This document shows, one piece after another, positions 53,661-64,000 of a DNA stretch of 64,000 nt. Under the pieces are notes generated by a model. It made no database searches. It was not told where the DNA came from and saw only the letters and a list, made by a program, of their open reading frames with translations. Source of the DNA: Hymenochaete sp. R1 (lineage: Eukaryota > Basidiomycota > Agaricomycetes > Hymenochaetales > Hymenochaetaceae); contig JAFREE010000116.1 in NCBI GenBank assembly GCA_019400425.1, positions 1 through 64,000 of the forward strand, read 5' to 3'. The stretch's first letter is position 1; every line of letters starts with the position of its first letter. The position numbers and the translations under genes are program-made.

Positions 53661-56600
53661 TGAAAAGGGCTTTCTAATCAAGTATTTCGGGACTTGGTGG
53701 CTAAGAACTGTCAAACACGCGGATAAAGGTACGAAGGTCGGAGTCGAGAAAGAAATTTCAAGACAAAAGCGATACACGGCACGAGCGTCATCGGATGCCG
53801 TGCCAGAGGTCCACGTACGGACGGGATGCGAGTCATTGCGGTAAGAGTCACGGGAGGTGGCATAAGAGAAACAGACGGGCGGTGTCAGCTAATCCGGAAC
53901 ATATTATGCCAGCATGGAGATGCGTTAACTCACCTGGTGGGATGGGGTGAATATAGTCGAATCAGTTCGAACCGAAACTGAGACTGGCCGGGGTTCAGAT
54001 GGTGTTACGGAACGGATACAATCGATGATCTCTCCAGAATGTCTCGGGATGGCAAGAAATAGACGCCAGCCAGGAGACGAGCAGGTACAAAAAAGGGCGT
54101 AAAAGGCAGAGGGTGATTCTCTGTGTGTGTGACTGGTATATATATATGTGCAGGTGCTATCCGCTAGATAGTGATGGATAGTGGCAGGTGGGTTCGATGG
54201 AGGGGATAAATGCGGATATGACCGGGGGCTGCGATGGGCGAAAAGAAAGGCGGATGAGATGTCGTGAGTGAGCCTGAAATAAGAATGAACGGGTTGTCAG
54301 CTATCTCTCTGAGAGTGACGGGTCGAAACGAGCGAGGGTTAGATGCTGATATGCGATTGGAGCGATGAGACAAAGCGTGAGGGCGGTATGAGGACGACGT
54401 GGATCGTTTGTGGGATATAAAGCCGACATACCTGAGAAAAAGAAAGGTGAGGAAGCAGTAGACGTCTGGCGGATGGTCGTCGAGGGTCGTAAGAGAGAGA
54501 ATCGTTAAGAGAGACGGCGTCAAGGGGATGGGAGGGAGGCGGTCGTTGCTGGCAATACCGGAGAGAGTACTAGTTCAGCAGTCAGTCGTAGCAGCAGGTC
54601 AGGCTGCCCAATCCTCTCTCAGCCACATGAGTCACACGGTCACGCTCTTTCCTCTTTCGGACTCGTCAGTCAAGTCAGCTGCCCTGCTCTGCTTCTGTTT
54701 CTGTTTGTGTTCGCTCTACTTTTATAACCACCTCACTCTCTCGTCGACTTTCCTTTCTACTTTTACTCTTCCAAGACGGCCGCAACGTCAGCGACAGCAC
54801 TCATTTTTACACAATCCGCTCTGCTGAATCTGTCGCAGCGGACTTCAAACCTCATCGCAACATGCGGTATAATCGTTGCCATGCCTCTCTTCATAAGCGC
54901 CGTAATATGTGTAAAGAAACGTGTACAAATTCCAGCTCGACATTGAGGACCCGGATATATGAATCATATTTACAGTAATCTAATGCTGATTTCCCCTCGA
55001 TCGCTCAGCAGGCGTGTCTTTGGGCCCGGAATCGGCTACTTCCGACCCTCTACCCATCCTCAGCCTTCTCGTCTGCTTTAATCTCTTCCACACACTCACA
55101 CTCATACTCGACAACCCGCGCGCATTCCTCCAACTCAATTGTCTCCCATATTAGGGTACTTGAGCGGTCTTAGAGAGCGTCGTCCATGCTGTGGCGCCCG
55201 TGCTTACGAGTGGCTGCATGCCAACTGGCATATGATTGTTGCGATCAAGGATCATGACCTCACTGTGTTCGCCGGCTAAATGAAAAGGAACAGCTTTACA
55301 ACAAAGACCCTTGCTTCCGGACTTCTCGTACTTCCATCAAAAGAAGTCCACCCGGACTCACCTCGATCAGGCAATGAGGCGCTCTTCGACTACCTATCGG
55401 TCTCTGACTTTTAAGGTCAGCTCTTACGCCCGTCTCACAAGTCCTGTTCAAAATGAAATTTCGGGTTCAAAATATGGCGAGTGTCGTGAGTCCGGCGCCT
55501 ATTTAATGAGCACCTGCCCTGGGCGCCAATTCGGAAAGTCAGTAAGCACACCCCCCATAATTTTCTGAGCGCAGCAAATGCAATCTTCTTGTTTTTCGTT
55601 ATCCAGAAGTTTTCACTTTCTTTTTCAACAAGCGCCGGGCAGTCACATCCGCAACTGACCTTTGCTTGAAACCGCAGTTGTTGCCAAAAGAAAATCGTCA
55701 CGGCACGTTTCAAATCTGAAATCACCCATGGACAAAGTGGCTGGTCATAGGATTGGAGACCGATTACCGCTTAGCACTTCATTCAGAGTCATCCTTCCGA
55801 GGCAATGAATACTCCGAGGAACGCTGACCCGGCCTATGATGCCCATCTCCGACACAGATACCACGGGATCTGTGCTACTACTTCAGCATGCAATGCAAAT
55901 ACCTTCACTCATTCACCGCGAGCGACTTTGCTAATCAAGCTCGTGCGTCGGAAGTTAGTTAGGACTGGATAGCAGGGATCAGTGCAGCAGTGATAGTGAA
56001 TACTTGCGCCGGGCTTTCGAGTCAATGTAATACACACACCGAAGACACAGCCATCGCAACCCGGGCCAAAGCCAAAGCACACCAATCGAGGTCTCGCAGA
56101 TAACGAAGCACAGAGCGCCGCGACGGTGCCTCACCCCTGGGTATAGACTCCGTATCTGGTGGTTCTCACCAGATAACGACTTGCCGCGAGGAAGTGAATT
56201 CGAACTTAAGATTCTTATTCAACTACGAACCGCGCTTACCACCGACGAGCCCGAGCCGCGTCGGACCTGCTTCGTTCCACGCAATGCAACTGAATACAAG
56301 TCCGTGTACCCGCTGAAGAGTCTTCCGCTGATCTTTGATCGTTGGCCGTTGGGTGTTGATGGAGAATGGTGCTCGCGGCCCGCAGATTTTCAAAAAGAAA
56401 AGTTCTCATCGTCGTTGTCCGAGTCATCGCCGCTGCAGATCTGACGACGGCGCTTCTGGATTTTCCCGGACCTTTTCCTTTATACTACATGGCTCGACGA
56501 TTCGAGTCTATCCCGAGCCGTGCATGTGACAGTGGCGAACCCGATATTCGTTTGGATGCTCAGCCAAGTTCCAAAGCTGTTTTTACGGCTTTTGCCATAC

Positions 56601-57245
56601 ATAAAAGACAAGGTCGTTCTTGTTCAGCAAGAAAAGCACGCTACAGTATGCTGTTCTCCGAGTATCCTGCCGTTTGGGACGCATCACGTACACGTCTTCG
56701 CCACTCGCCACTCGCCGCAATCGAATCCGGGAGTACTCGAGTCCATGCGTAGTTGGTGCAATGGTGAAAAGGTTGGAGAGTAAAGCGATGTGCGGTGTCG
56801 ACGAAAACAAGGGCAACGGATTGGGGACTCGATGCGCTGCCCGAGGACACAGTAGAGGAAGCTGCTTTCATCCGGTTCCTCCTGACGCTGCCTGCGACAC
56901 ACCTAACAATGCACGGATTATAATTCTCGAGAATTCTGCCAACCGTACCCAGCCTTCCCTATGATGATCTTTGGTTGCAATCATCTCTTGACCGGGCTGC
57001 TTGCACTTGGAGGTACGTACGAGTACCCAATGGGTGTCGCTTCGCTATGCAGCATAGTCGAGCTCCATTAGTACATTCGTATGCAAAGTCTATGAGTGAG
57101 GTATAAAATGACAGGTGGACCTTCACCCCTTCTCTTTTCTTCCACTTGGCACAATCGTCTTATTCATCAGGCCCTTCAAGTCTTCTGACTTTCCGTAGCA
57201 CACATCGTCTCGCTTTCGACACCCCTTTCTCATACCTATCTCTCC
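53661..57245. other. intergenic, about 3.6 kb
   Basis: No supported gene on either strand. A (TA)n run TATATATATATG at 54137-54148 may be part of the zinc-finger gene's promoter. The large size suggests an extended regulatory region for the zinc-finger gene or the orphan at 57246. Confidence 0.45.
57102..57108 (+). promoter_or_regulatory. TATA box of orphan gene A
   Basis: TATAAAA, 138 bp before the ATG at 57246. Confidence 0.5.
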
Positions 57246-58530
57246 ATGTCCAATACCGGTGGTGGTAGTAGTAGTAAGCGAAAGGCCCGATCATCTCCTG
57301 AGCCTGAGCCGCCACGGAAGCAACACACTTCTAGCCGCGCAGATGCATCCCTTACAGCTGCTTCTTCTGGTGAGCCTGACCTAGGCCATTTTGAAAAACT
57401 GGTCGACAGCTTCTGCAAAATGTTGGAACTTCCTCAATATGGGCTTCAACGCAAAGAGATCGTCGAGAACATGGACACCATCGAGTACGAGAAATCCAAT
57501 GATAAAACGTTGAAATCATATAGAAGGATCAAATATATGTACGAGTTCCTCCACGAGTCCTTGACCGGAGAGGATGCGTACAAGGCCACAAGATGCTATT
57601 ACAGGGCGTGGCGTGCTTTGCATGTCCTTGTAATCGACTCCTGCATTCACAATGCCCGTGAACGCGAGCTATCAAGTCGTTTACAGTCGGTTGTATCACT
57701 TACATTTCTAACGCACCTTCGCGCGCTTCTGGATGGGCTTGTGGAGAGGCTCAGATATCTCGAAAGCAACGTCGCCTCCTGTGGTACTAGTGAGAAAGTC
57801 GAGATCCAGGAATTCCTACAGGAATTCAAGAAGAGGGTAGAGGAAGAAAAGTTTCCAGAGATCATTGGCAAGTGAAAGACTAGGCTGTATTGAATCATTT
57901 ACTCATTTATCTGCAGAGTTTACAGAGACCTTCTTCAGGGATTCTGCCGATTACGCATCGGATCTTCTATTTCACAAACAGATGGCCGAGCGGTACTTTC
58001 ACGATGCAACCAATGGAAAGAAACCGCGAATGGTCCTCATGGACACAGTATACGGATCAATCCGAAGGAACCTACCAAGACCGGACGAAGGACCATTGCC
58101 TGGTCGAACCCGACTCACTCACAGTCATAACATCTTCTGTCTGGACGATACTCATTACCGGTTTCACGCCAAAATTAATCTCCTTCGCATCGTTAAAAAG
58201 GAGGGAGAACTCTCCGAAAACATTCAGAGTACCGACAGATTTCTGCATTCTCTACAGGGAAACGAAGACCGATACGGTGGGATTCTCAAAAGGGAGTGGA
58301 AAAAGGAGCAGGAGAAAGAGGAACAACTGACGAAGGAACAGCGAGGGAATGCGGGGAACCTCAGTGAGGACGTTATGAAAGAGATGGAGGAATTAGTTCT
58401 TCTCAAGGAAGACATCCTCAAATACACCGCGGAGCTTAATGCGCTCTCAGAAGAAACGGCCGAATTCGCTAAGAAACTACAGAGTGTTTACAAGGCACAT
58501 ACAGAATCAGAGCAAGCCAAAGAGGGATAA
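57246..58530 (+). CDS. orphan helical protein A, 411 aa (paralogue of protein B)
   Basis: Exons are 57246-57867 and 57917-58530 (TAA). The intron uses a GC donor (G/GCAAGT) and a CTGCAG acceptor; no GT donor keeps the frame, and the paralogue at 61969-60772 has its intron at the matching place and phase. The N terminus is basic and disordered (SSSKRKARSSPEPEPPRK). The rest is helical and charged: IEYEKSNDKTLKSYRRIKY, CYYRAWRALHVLVID, EFLQEFKKRVEEEKFPEII, then DTHYRFHAKINLLRIVKKEG and coiled-coil heptads to the end (EMEELVLLKEDILKYTAEL). It shares with B the L/I-EY-K, R-RI and aromatic-rich A-L/F-V-VL patterns. No enzyme motif. Nuclear localisation is likely from the basic N terminus. Function unknown. 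Confidence 0.7.
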
Positions 58531-59200
58531 TTCTTGGAGTCGTCCAAAGGGAAGGGGGGAAAGTGATCTTAATTTCTCATTTCTCCAGAGACCTTACAAT
58601 TTACGAACCTCCGATCTCCACCTTGCGCGCTGTGCACGTTGATGTTTCTACTCATACGGACTAAACTCACATAAAGCTCCAATAGCACTTTCCTTGTAGT
58701 TCTGTATCTACTATATTTATAGGATTATATCCTCTGACTTCTCTGCCGCTTGGTCAACAATCTTCGTCTGGTGTATATGCATGTCTTGCCACTCGTCTCC
58801 GGATAGGTTCTTGAACAATAGGTTTGCATGACAAAGTAAATGATCGACACTTGAGTGGAAGCGAACCCCATACGGCAGATTCAGCGACCACGGATTGGAT
58901 GAATCATCTTTCACGACGACCAACGCAAAATCTTAGCTTTTCTCCTGCTCTTTTATTGCGAATGCACGTCGAAATTGCGGGTAAAGATAACGGGCAAGAA
59001 TAATAGCGGACATTTTTGGACAGTGCGACACCCGTTGGCAGATCATTTCCACTCGCAATCACGATGAGCCTCTCACTGGCAGTCATAGTACTATCCGAGC
59101 CACCGACAGGTACGCTTAATAACGGTTCCTTTTCCCTGTATCTCGAACCCACCCAGCAACTTCTCGAAAAGAAAACGAGGTGAATTGCGTATCAAGAATA
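58531..59200. other. spacer between orphan gene A and the SIN3 relic
   Basis: Contains one weak coding stretch on the minus strand (next entry); otherwise nothing recognised. Confidence 0.4.
58717..59089 (-). pseudogene. possible fragment of an unidentified gene
   Basis: Two protein-like pieces on the minus strand: MTASERLIVIASGNDLPTGV from the ATG at about 59089, and VVVKDDSSNPWSLNLPYG through QAAEKSEDIIL, ending at 58717. An intron of ordinary size joining them in frame could not be found, so this may be a relic. Family not recognised. Confidence 0.25.
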
Positions 59201-60010
59201 ATGGACATGGTCCGCACCGTATGCCAGTGCCCGTTGATCTTCCAAATCGCCTACATCATATCTCGATAAAGTCAAAGGGCGGTGTTTGCAACAGCCAGAG
59301 ATCTACAAGGACTTCTTGCGTATATTGACAGACTTTAGCTCACATGTGTAAGTCATTCATTTAAGTTCGGCTTGTGCTAAGCTGTGATGGGATTTGTTTT
59401 GTAGGATTGATATGCCCTGAGTCATCGACAGAGTGTTGACGCTTCTCAAAGGCCACCGCGACGATCTCATACAGGGATTCAATGCTTTTCTTCCCTCAGA
59501 ATATAGCATAATGTACCATGGGGACTCCATCGAAATCATCACCATTATCACGTCCACCGAGACGATAATCAAATATACAGATGCTCCTCTGCTATGTGTT
59601 GCACCTAACTCCGAGTCGAAGCGTCACATTACCTCAGGTGCTGTTACTCCGATTCTATCTAGATCATCTTTAGATGCAATAACGTTTGCTGATGCGAGCG
59701 GTGGCGTGCTATTGCCTGATAAACAGCAAGATTCTACGCCTAAGCCTCCTCATGAAATCGACCATTTGTTTCAGTACATCTACAGGATCAAGACGAGTTT
59801 CGAAGCGGACGAAGAATTGTACATAGAATCTCTGGAGATTCTGCATTCATATATGAACAATTGGAATCTTGAGGAAGTGCGTTGATTAAATATTTGAATA
59901 AGTGTCTCCTGCTAACGTTAGCATTTGCAAGAGTTATTGTTATCTTGAGAATCTCTTCAGGAATGTCCTGGATCTCCTTGCTAAATTTGAGATCTTCTTT
60001 CCACCTAAGT
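59201..60010 (+). pseudogene. SIN3 relic: broken duplicate of the first three exons
   Basis: This stretch matches the intact SIN3 gene at 62699 from its start region (ATGGACATGGTCCGCACC against GATATGGTCGACACC) through PAH1 and PAH2. The first intron position is kept (CATGT/GTAAGT against CAAGT/GTATGT), as is the second donor (GAGGAA/GTGCGT against GGCGAG/GTGCGA). PAH1 reads QQPEIYKDFLRILTDFSSHV, then IDMP followed by TGA at 59418-59420 where SIN3 has Gly65, and continues VLTLLKGHRDDLIQGFNAFL. PAH2 reads YRIKTSFEADEELYIESLE and, after the lost exon 3 acceptor, LFRNVLDLLAKFEIFF. The start ATG is not in a usable frame. Retained introns mean a DNA-level copy, not a retrocopy. No product expected. 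Confidence 0.85.
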
Positions 60011-60771
60011 TACTCGACAAAGGCCTATCCGCATATGTCTAGGCAGAGAGTTACTCTACTTGATGTTTCACAGGAAACTGCCAGTGTCAACTTGTATGTG
60101 GAGCATGATATTGCCAACTTGAAGTTGCGCTTCAAGTTGCCACTGCCAGTGGATTGTCATCAGAAGTATATGCTTCATTTTTTTTGTTTATCATGCTACC
60201 TTAAATGTGTATTAAGCCGTCTCAAAAAGAAAAGCAGAAAAGCATCACGAGATAATCTTTGAGACAGTTTTCTTGGTTATCTCAAAAAAATTGTCCAAAA
60301 AATGATCGCAGTTCCCCGGAAGTATGGTGATGATGATGGTGATGATGCAGTAACTTCAGTGTCCCGATAAAACGTGTTTTTATGTCAATTTCATATTGAT
60401 GGAGAGAAAAAGAAGAGGACGGATATCACTGCTCAAAGTAAAGCAGCCCGAGTACGGCATATTGACCGATGCACAAGACTATGCTCGTGACATTTGCATG
60501 GTCTATGAGAGATAAAAAAAAAGTATTTGCTCGAGTCACGAATGGACCTACACATTTGGCCAAGAATGATACTGCTTAACAATCTTCCCAATGATTATGG
60601 CGATTTAACGCCAAACCATGATCCTAATATAATTTACTTTCCTCTTACAATTCCTTCCGACGATGAAGCTGGGAAGCTAAGGTACGCTGTCAATCTGATT
60701 CTATAGAATGTATTTGCGAGAAAGACAAGGATGAAATTTAATAATCGATGCCTATGACAGAACTAATTGGC
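60011..60771. other. spacer between the SIN3 relic and orphan gene B
   Basis: AT-rich, with no gene. Two adjacent hairpin-forming sequences lie at 60115-60152 (see findings), and a short GGTGAT/GATGAT microsatellite at about 60325-60348. Confidence 0.5.
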
Positions 60772-61969
60772 TCATTTGAGATTATCGCGTTCTTGTTTAT
60801 ACTGCTGTCCCAACGCCGAAGCCGTCTCTATATCTCCTTTACAATCTTCCGCAGACTTCACGTACTCAGAAATTTCCTTCTTCACTGCGTCATCAGGGGA
60901 AGCTTCATATAATCTCTGTAGATAAGCAATGTGGGCAGTCAAATACTCGTTCCGTTTTGCGATGTGTTGCTCCAGGTTTCCATATGCCCGAGAGAACTCT
61001 CTATACCTAAGATTGGACGCGTTGTTACGAACTATTTGGAGCGTGTATTCAATGTCACAGATATTCTTGGCATCATCCAAACGAAACCGGTGATGGTGCA
61101 TCCTCGCATCCTGAATATGGGTACGTTGGTCCTTTCCCTCGTCTTCAAGCTCGGATAGTTTGGCGGAGATAGCTTCATAACGCGCCTTGAAAGTCTGCGG
61201 AGGATAGTATTCTGATTCGTTGGCCCGCATCTTTCCCCGAATGACGTCGGCATAATTCGAGAAAAGCGATATGTCAAATTCGACATCTGGCGATGCTGCG
61301 AATTGTGTGACCGTCACTTCCATTTCTACATCATGATAGCATCCCAGATGTCTAGTCAAATGATGTTATTATACCATTATGGAAAAAGTACTTACTGATA
61401 TCTTCCATAGATTCCTTGAGAAGAGATATGAGGAACTTTCGGCCGTGTTTAAGGTATGCTACGTGAGCCTTGGCTCGATCATCGACGTCGATTTTTGCCT
61501 CCAGTACTTTCATACTTTGCGATATCCATCCAACAATCGTACGACTTTCTTCCCAGAAATGCTTCCTATCAAGCTGTACGAGTCTATTCTCCCGGGCTGC
61601 GGTATTCTTGCGAACGTGATGAAGGCGTGCTTGAAGGACGACGAACATGAATGCGAGCCAAGCTTTGTCATGGATGCGGCGAAGCATTTCCTTGTCGATG
61701 GATTCGTCGCGAAATGCGATGTAGGACGGGATTTGTATGTTGATCCTTCGAAACCATTTCACTGCATCCAGCATGCTTTCACGAGCTTCCTTGTATTCCA
61801 ACGTGTGCGAGTTCTCAATGAGTGAATTGCGCTTGGGTTCATTGCTCAGCTCCTGAGTGAGCATATTAGCCGTTGCGATGATCTCGTCCACGCCTTGTTG
61901 AACGGAAGCAGGAGCATCCCGACTGCTTTCTAGGGTGCCTCCTTTACGTTTATTTTGTGAACCGGACAT
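60772..61969 (-). CDS. orphan helical protein B, 375 aa (paralogue of protein A)
   Basis: Minus-strand exons are 61969-61396 and 61325-60772 (TGA). The intron runs from GTAAGT to GATGTAG; the nearer acceptor ACTAG breaks the frame. The start MSGSQNKRKGGTLESS was chosen over a more upstream ATG at 62101 because of the matching start of the orphan at 5679. The body is helical: LEYKEARESMLDAVKWFRR, KAWLAFMFVVLQARLHHVRK, RTIVGWISQSMKVLEAK, and after the intron VRNNASNLRYREFSRAYG with further coiled-coil segments. The intron lies where the GC-AG intron of protein A lies, in the same phase. It is divergent from SIN3, with 730 bp between the two ATGs. Function unknown. Confidence 0.7.
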
Positions 61970-62698
61970 AACTTTGGCAATGCCAGAACAACACGGGTGT
62001 GGGAGATTGTGAAGGCTGCTGGAAGAGGTTTGACAGTTGTTGTGGGAGGTAAAGAGGCGAAGGTAGGGTGGCGAGAGAGAGCGACGGTTTATATCTCCCA
62101 CTTTGCGTAAAATTATTGTGTACTTTGCAAACTTGAAGGAGAGTCAACATGGGGTAATAAAGGGTCCTCAGTAAGTGCTCTATGTAACTTACCTGTCATT
62201 GGATAAGATGCAATGGTCAAGAGCTCATACCTTCCGCTCAGTAAAACGCCCGACATACTTTGCGTTCGCCGTTGACCGTCGTCCGTCAGTTCTCACCGTT
62301 CAAGTGACATGATGATGTCTACGTCTCTATGCCAGTGATTCCGCTCGCTCTGATCAGTGGTATGAAAAAGCGCATAAACGAAACTTCTACGTAGTAGAGC
62401 TCGAGGGCCCAACATAGACAGTTATTGTGCGAGAAGCTGAAATGAAAATGCAGAAGATGAGAGAGCGAAAACCAAGAAGAAATTGAAGTAAAAATCAAGG
62501 ATCAAGGATCGATATCAAGGCTAAGAGAGTAAGACCAGGGACTCGGCCGACTCTCGGTTCTCGGCGGAGGAATCGGAGGCGGCAAGTGATCGGCACGAGA
62601 CAGACCTAAAGCCATAGCCATAGCAGCCATTCTCTCTCACTCTCATTCTTCCCCAATCAGTGTTTCCTTGCTATTCGTCCGGTGTCCATTCTGCAGCG
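61970..62698. other. divergent promoter region between orphan gene B and SIN3
   Basis: About 730 bp between two head-to-head start codons; a TATA box for gene B sits at 62088. No TATA box was found for SIN3. Confidence 0.5.
62088..62093 (-). promoter_or_regulatory. TATA box of orphan gene B
   Basis: TATAAA on the minus strand, 119 bp before the ATG at 61969. Confidence 0.5.
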
Positions 62699-64000
62699 AT
62701 GGATCAAGATATAGAACAAGATGTAACTGTCGGAACTGCGGATATGGTCGACACCACACGCCCATTGAACGTAGCAGACGCGCTCACCTACCTCGATGCA
62801 GTCAAAAACCAGTTCGTGGAGCAACCAGACGTCTACAACAACTTTCTGGATATAATGAAAGATTTCAAGTCCCAAGTGTATGTCGTCTATGATTTCTGTT
62901 TGACTCTGGCTGAGTGGCGTTTGTTTCCTAGAATTGACACTCCAGGTGTCATCGAACGAGTCTCGACACTCTTTAGAGGCCACAACGACCTCATCCAGGG
63001 ATTCAATACATTTCTCCCAGCAGGTTATCGCATAGTGTGCACTGGAAACTCCACTGAAACAACTATCACCGTTACTACACCTGCTGGAACGATGATTCGG
63101 TCTGCAGATGTTCAACCACCCCATGCACCACCTGAACCTCGCACCGTATCGGGCGCGATCCCCCCGTTTTCATCTTCCTCCGAACCAGTTCAGAATATTA
63201 ACGGACTTCAACTAAATTCACGTGGCCAAATTATTGACTCCCCTTACCCTTTTTGGACATCTTCAGCTGCAAAAACTTTAGGTAGTATGAGTGGTAGTAT
63301 GGGTGGTAGTGTGGGTGGTAGCGAGCGTCAAGGCCCTGCGCCTCCCCAAGAATTCTACAATGCGATTCAGTACGTGAACAAGATAAAGTTACGCTTCGAA
63401 GAAGATCAAGAAACGTACAAAGTATTCTTGGATATTTTGCATTCATATAGGAACAGTCAAAACCATGGCGAGGTGCGATACTCGTACACTTGAATGTCTG
63501 ACCATTGAATTAAGCTCCCCTCGGAAGATCTATTCTCAGGTTCAGAGCCTCTTTAAGGATGCACCGGATCTTCTTTCTGAATTCAAGAACTTCTTGCCGA
63601 CTGAAGGCGTCGTCAATTCCTACGCGCCTGACATGTCGCGAGAGCCACTATGGGACGACATGCCAGAAAGGCGAGGTGGCCCGGTGCCTAAAAGAAAGAA
63701 GAAAGCACAGGAGGGTAGTTTCCAGCCTCCAGCTCCCGGTGGCCCTTCTGCATCTTCCAAAGTGACATCCATTCGGGTGAGCATATCAAACACATGAGAG
63801 GACTTCGATCTGATCACTTTTGCGCCTTATTTCTAGCCCAAGAAAACTAAAAACGGGCTTGCCAAAGACGGAATTCATTCTCCTTCCCATCACCCATATA
63901 GCCGACCTCCATCTCCGAGTCTCGAAAATCATCCTCATACCCACCAAAGTCATACAATACCCGCTTCTCACGGCGGTAGACACACTCCTATGCATGCACA
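62699..64000 (+). CDS. SIN3: SIN3 transcriptional co-repressor, N-terminal part (3' partial)
   Basis: Exons visible: 62699-62877, 62932-63472, 63528-63776 and from 63837 past the window end. The start is MDQDIEQDVTVGTADMV. PAH1 (about residues 22-92) reads LNVADALTYLDAVKNQF, VYNNFLDIMKDFKSQVIDTP, then LFRGHNDLIQGFNTFLPAGY. PAH2 (about 200-263) reads FYNAIQYVNKIKLRFEED, FLDILHSYR, then IYSQVQSLFKDAPDLLSEF. The AAG acceptor at 63527 was chosen over the CAG at 63539 because it keeps the usual PAH2 spacing. Between the two PAH domains lies a Ser/Gly linker with GSMSGSMGGSVGGS repeats. SIN3 is the scaffold of Rpd3-type histone deacetylase complexes; PAH domains bind repressor peptides. The gene continues beyond the window, where the HDAC-interacting region should follow. 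Confidence 0.93.

Noticed and set aside
53661..53777. N-terminal extension of the zinc-finger protein (MYRFCLEISFSTPTF)
   Set aside because: Its composition is unlike the Ser/Pro-rich body, and MENSLSLS is a better start.
61970..62101. Upstream ATG of orphan protein B
   Set aside because: The extension (MGDINRRSLSPPYLRL) would start above the TATA box at 62088, and MSGSQ matches the related orphan's start.
63528..63539. CAG acceptor at 63539 for SIN3 exon 3
   Set aside because: It would delete IYSQ and shorten PAH2 below the usual spacing; the AAG acceptor at 63527 keeps it.

Overview
The window is nuclear DNA from a filamentous basidiomycete, most likely an Agaricomycete. The genes are cut by many short introns of about 45-70 nt with GTRNGT donors and YAG acceptors, several exons are only 7-21 nt long, and the proteins match basidiomycete families: an AA9 lytic polysaccharide monooxygenase, a fungal LRR-RhoGEF, an MSN2/4-type zinc-finger factor and a CDF metal transporter. 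I saw no tRNA, rRNA, CRISPR array or intact transposon. The exon models below were built by hand from splice signals, reading-frame continuity and remembered family features; none was checked against transcripts.

Layout. 1-702: 3' end of a BRCA2/Brh2-like repair gene (+). 992-1529: mitochondrial ATP synthase subunit e (-). 2017-3683: six-exon orphan (-). 4.0-4.7 kb: decayed or unmodelled coding remnant. 5679-6566: orphan nuclear-type protein (+). 6937-8430: ING/PHD chromatin reader (+). 8824-10258: quinone oxidoreductase (+). 10549-12807: secreted repeat-rich protein (-). 13502-13842: possible 95-aa membrane protein (+). 14745-16654: CDF metal transporter (+). 17112-20245: Ipi1/TEX10-like ribosome-biogenesis factor (+). 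20.2-26.6 kb: gene-poor, low-complexity leader region of a very large RhoGEF (26666-34815, +). 37202-37970: small disordered protein with an RVxF-like tail (-). 39482-40816: protein tyrosine phosphatase (+). 41037-42471: AA9 LPMO (-). 43108-46371: AP-3 delta adaptin (-). 48393-48979: NR2C2AP-like protein (+), tail to tail with a single-pass Ser/Thr-rich membrane protein (48990-~50174, -). 52081-53660: C2H2 transcription factor (-).

The last 7 kb is the most unusual part. An intact SIN3 co-repressor gene (62699 to beyond the window) is preceded 3.5 kb upstream by a broken copy of its own first three exons (59201-60010). The copy keeps the introns but carries a stop codon inside PAH1. Each SIN3 copy has beside it one member of a related pair of orphan helical proteins (57246-58530, +, and 60772-61969, -). 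This looks like duplication of a two-gene block followed by inversion of one orphan and decay of one SIN3 copy.

Most genes are housekeeping and independent of one another: mitochondrial energy metabolism, ribosome assembly, vesicle coats, Rho signalling and chromatin. SIN3 and ING-family PHD proteins work together in histone-deacetylase complexes in other fungi, and both occur here about 55 kb apart, but nothing in the window shows that they are functionally linked.
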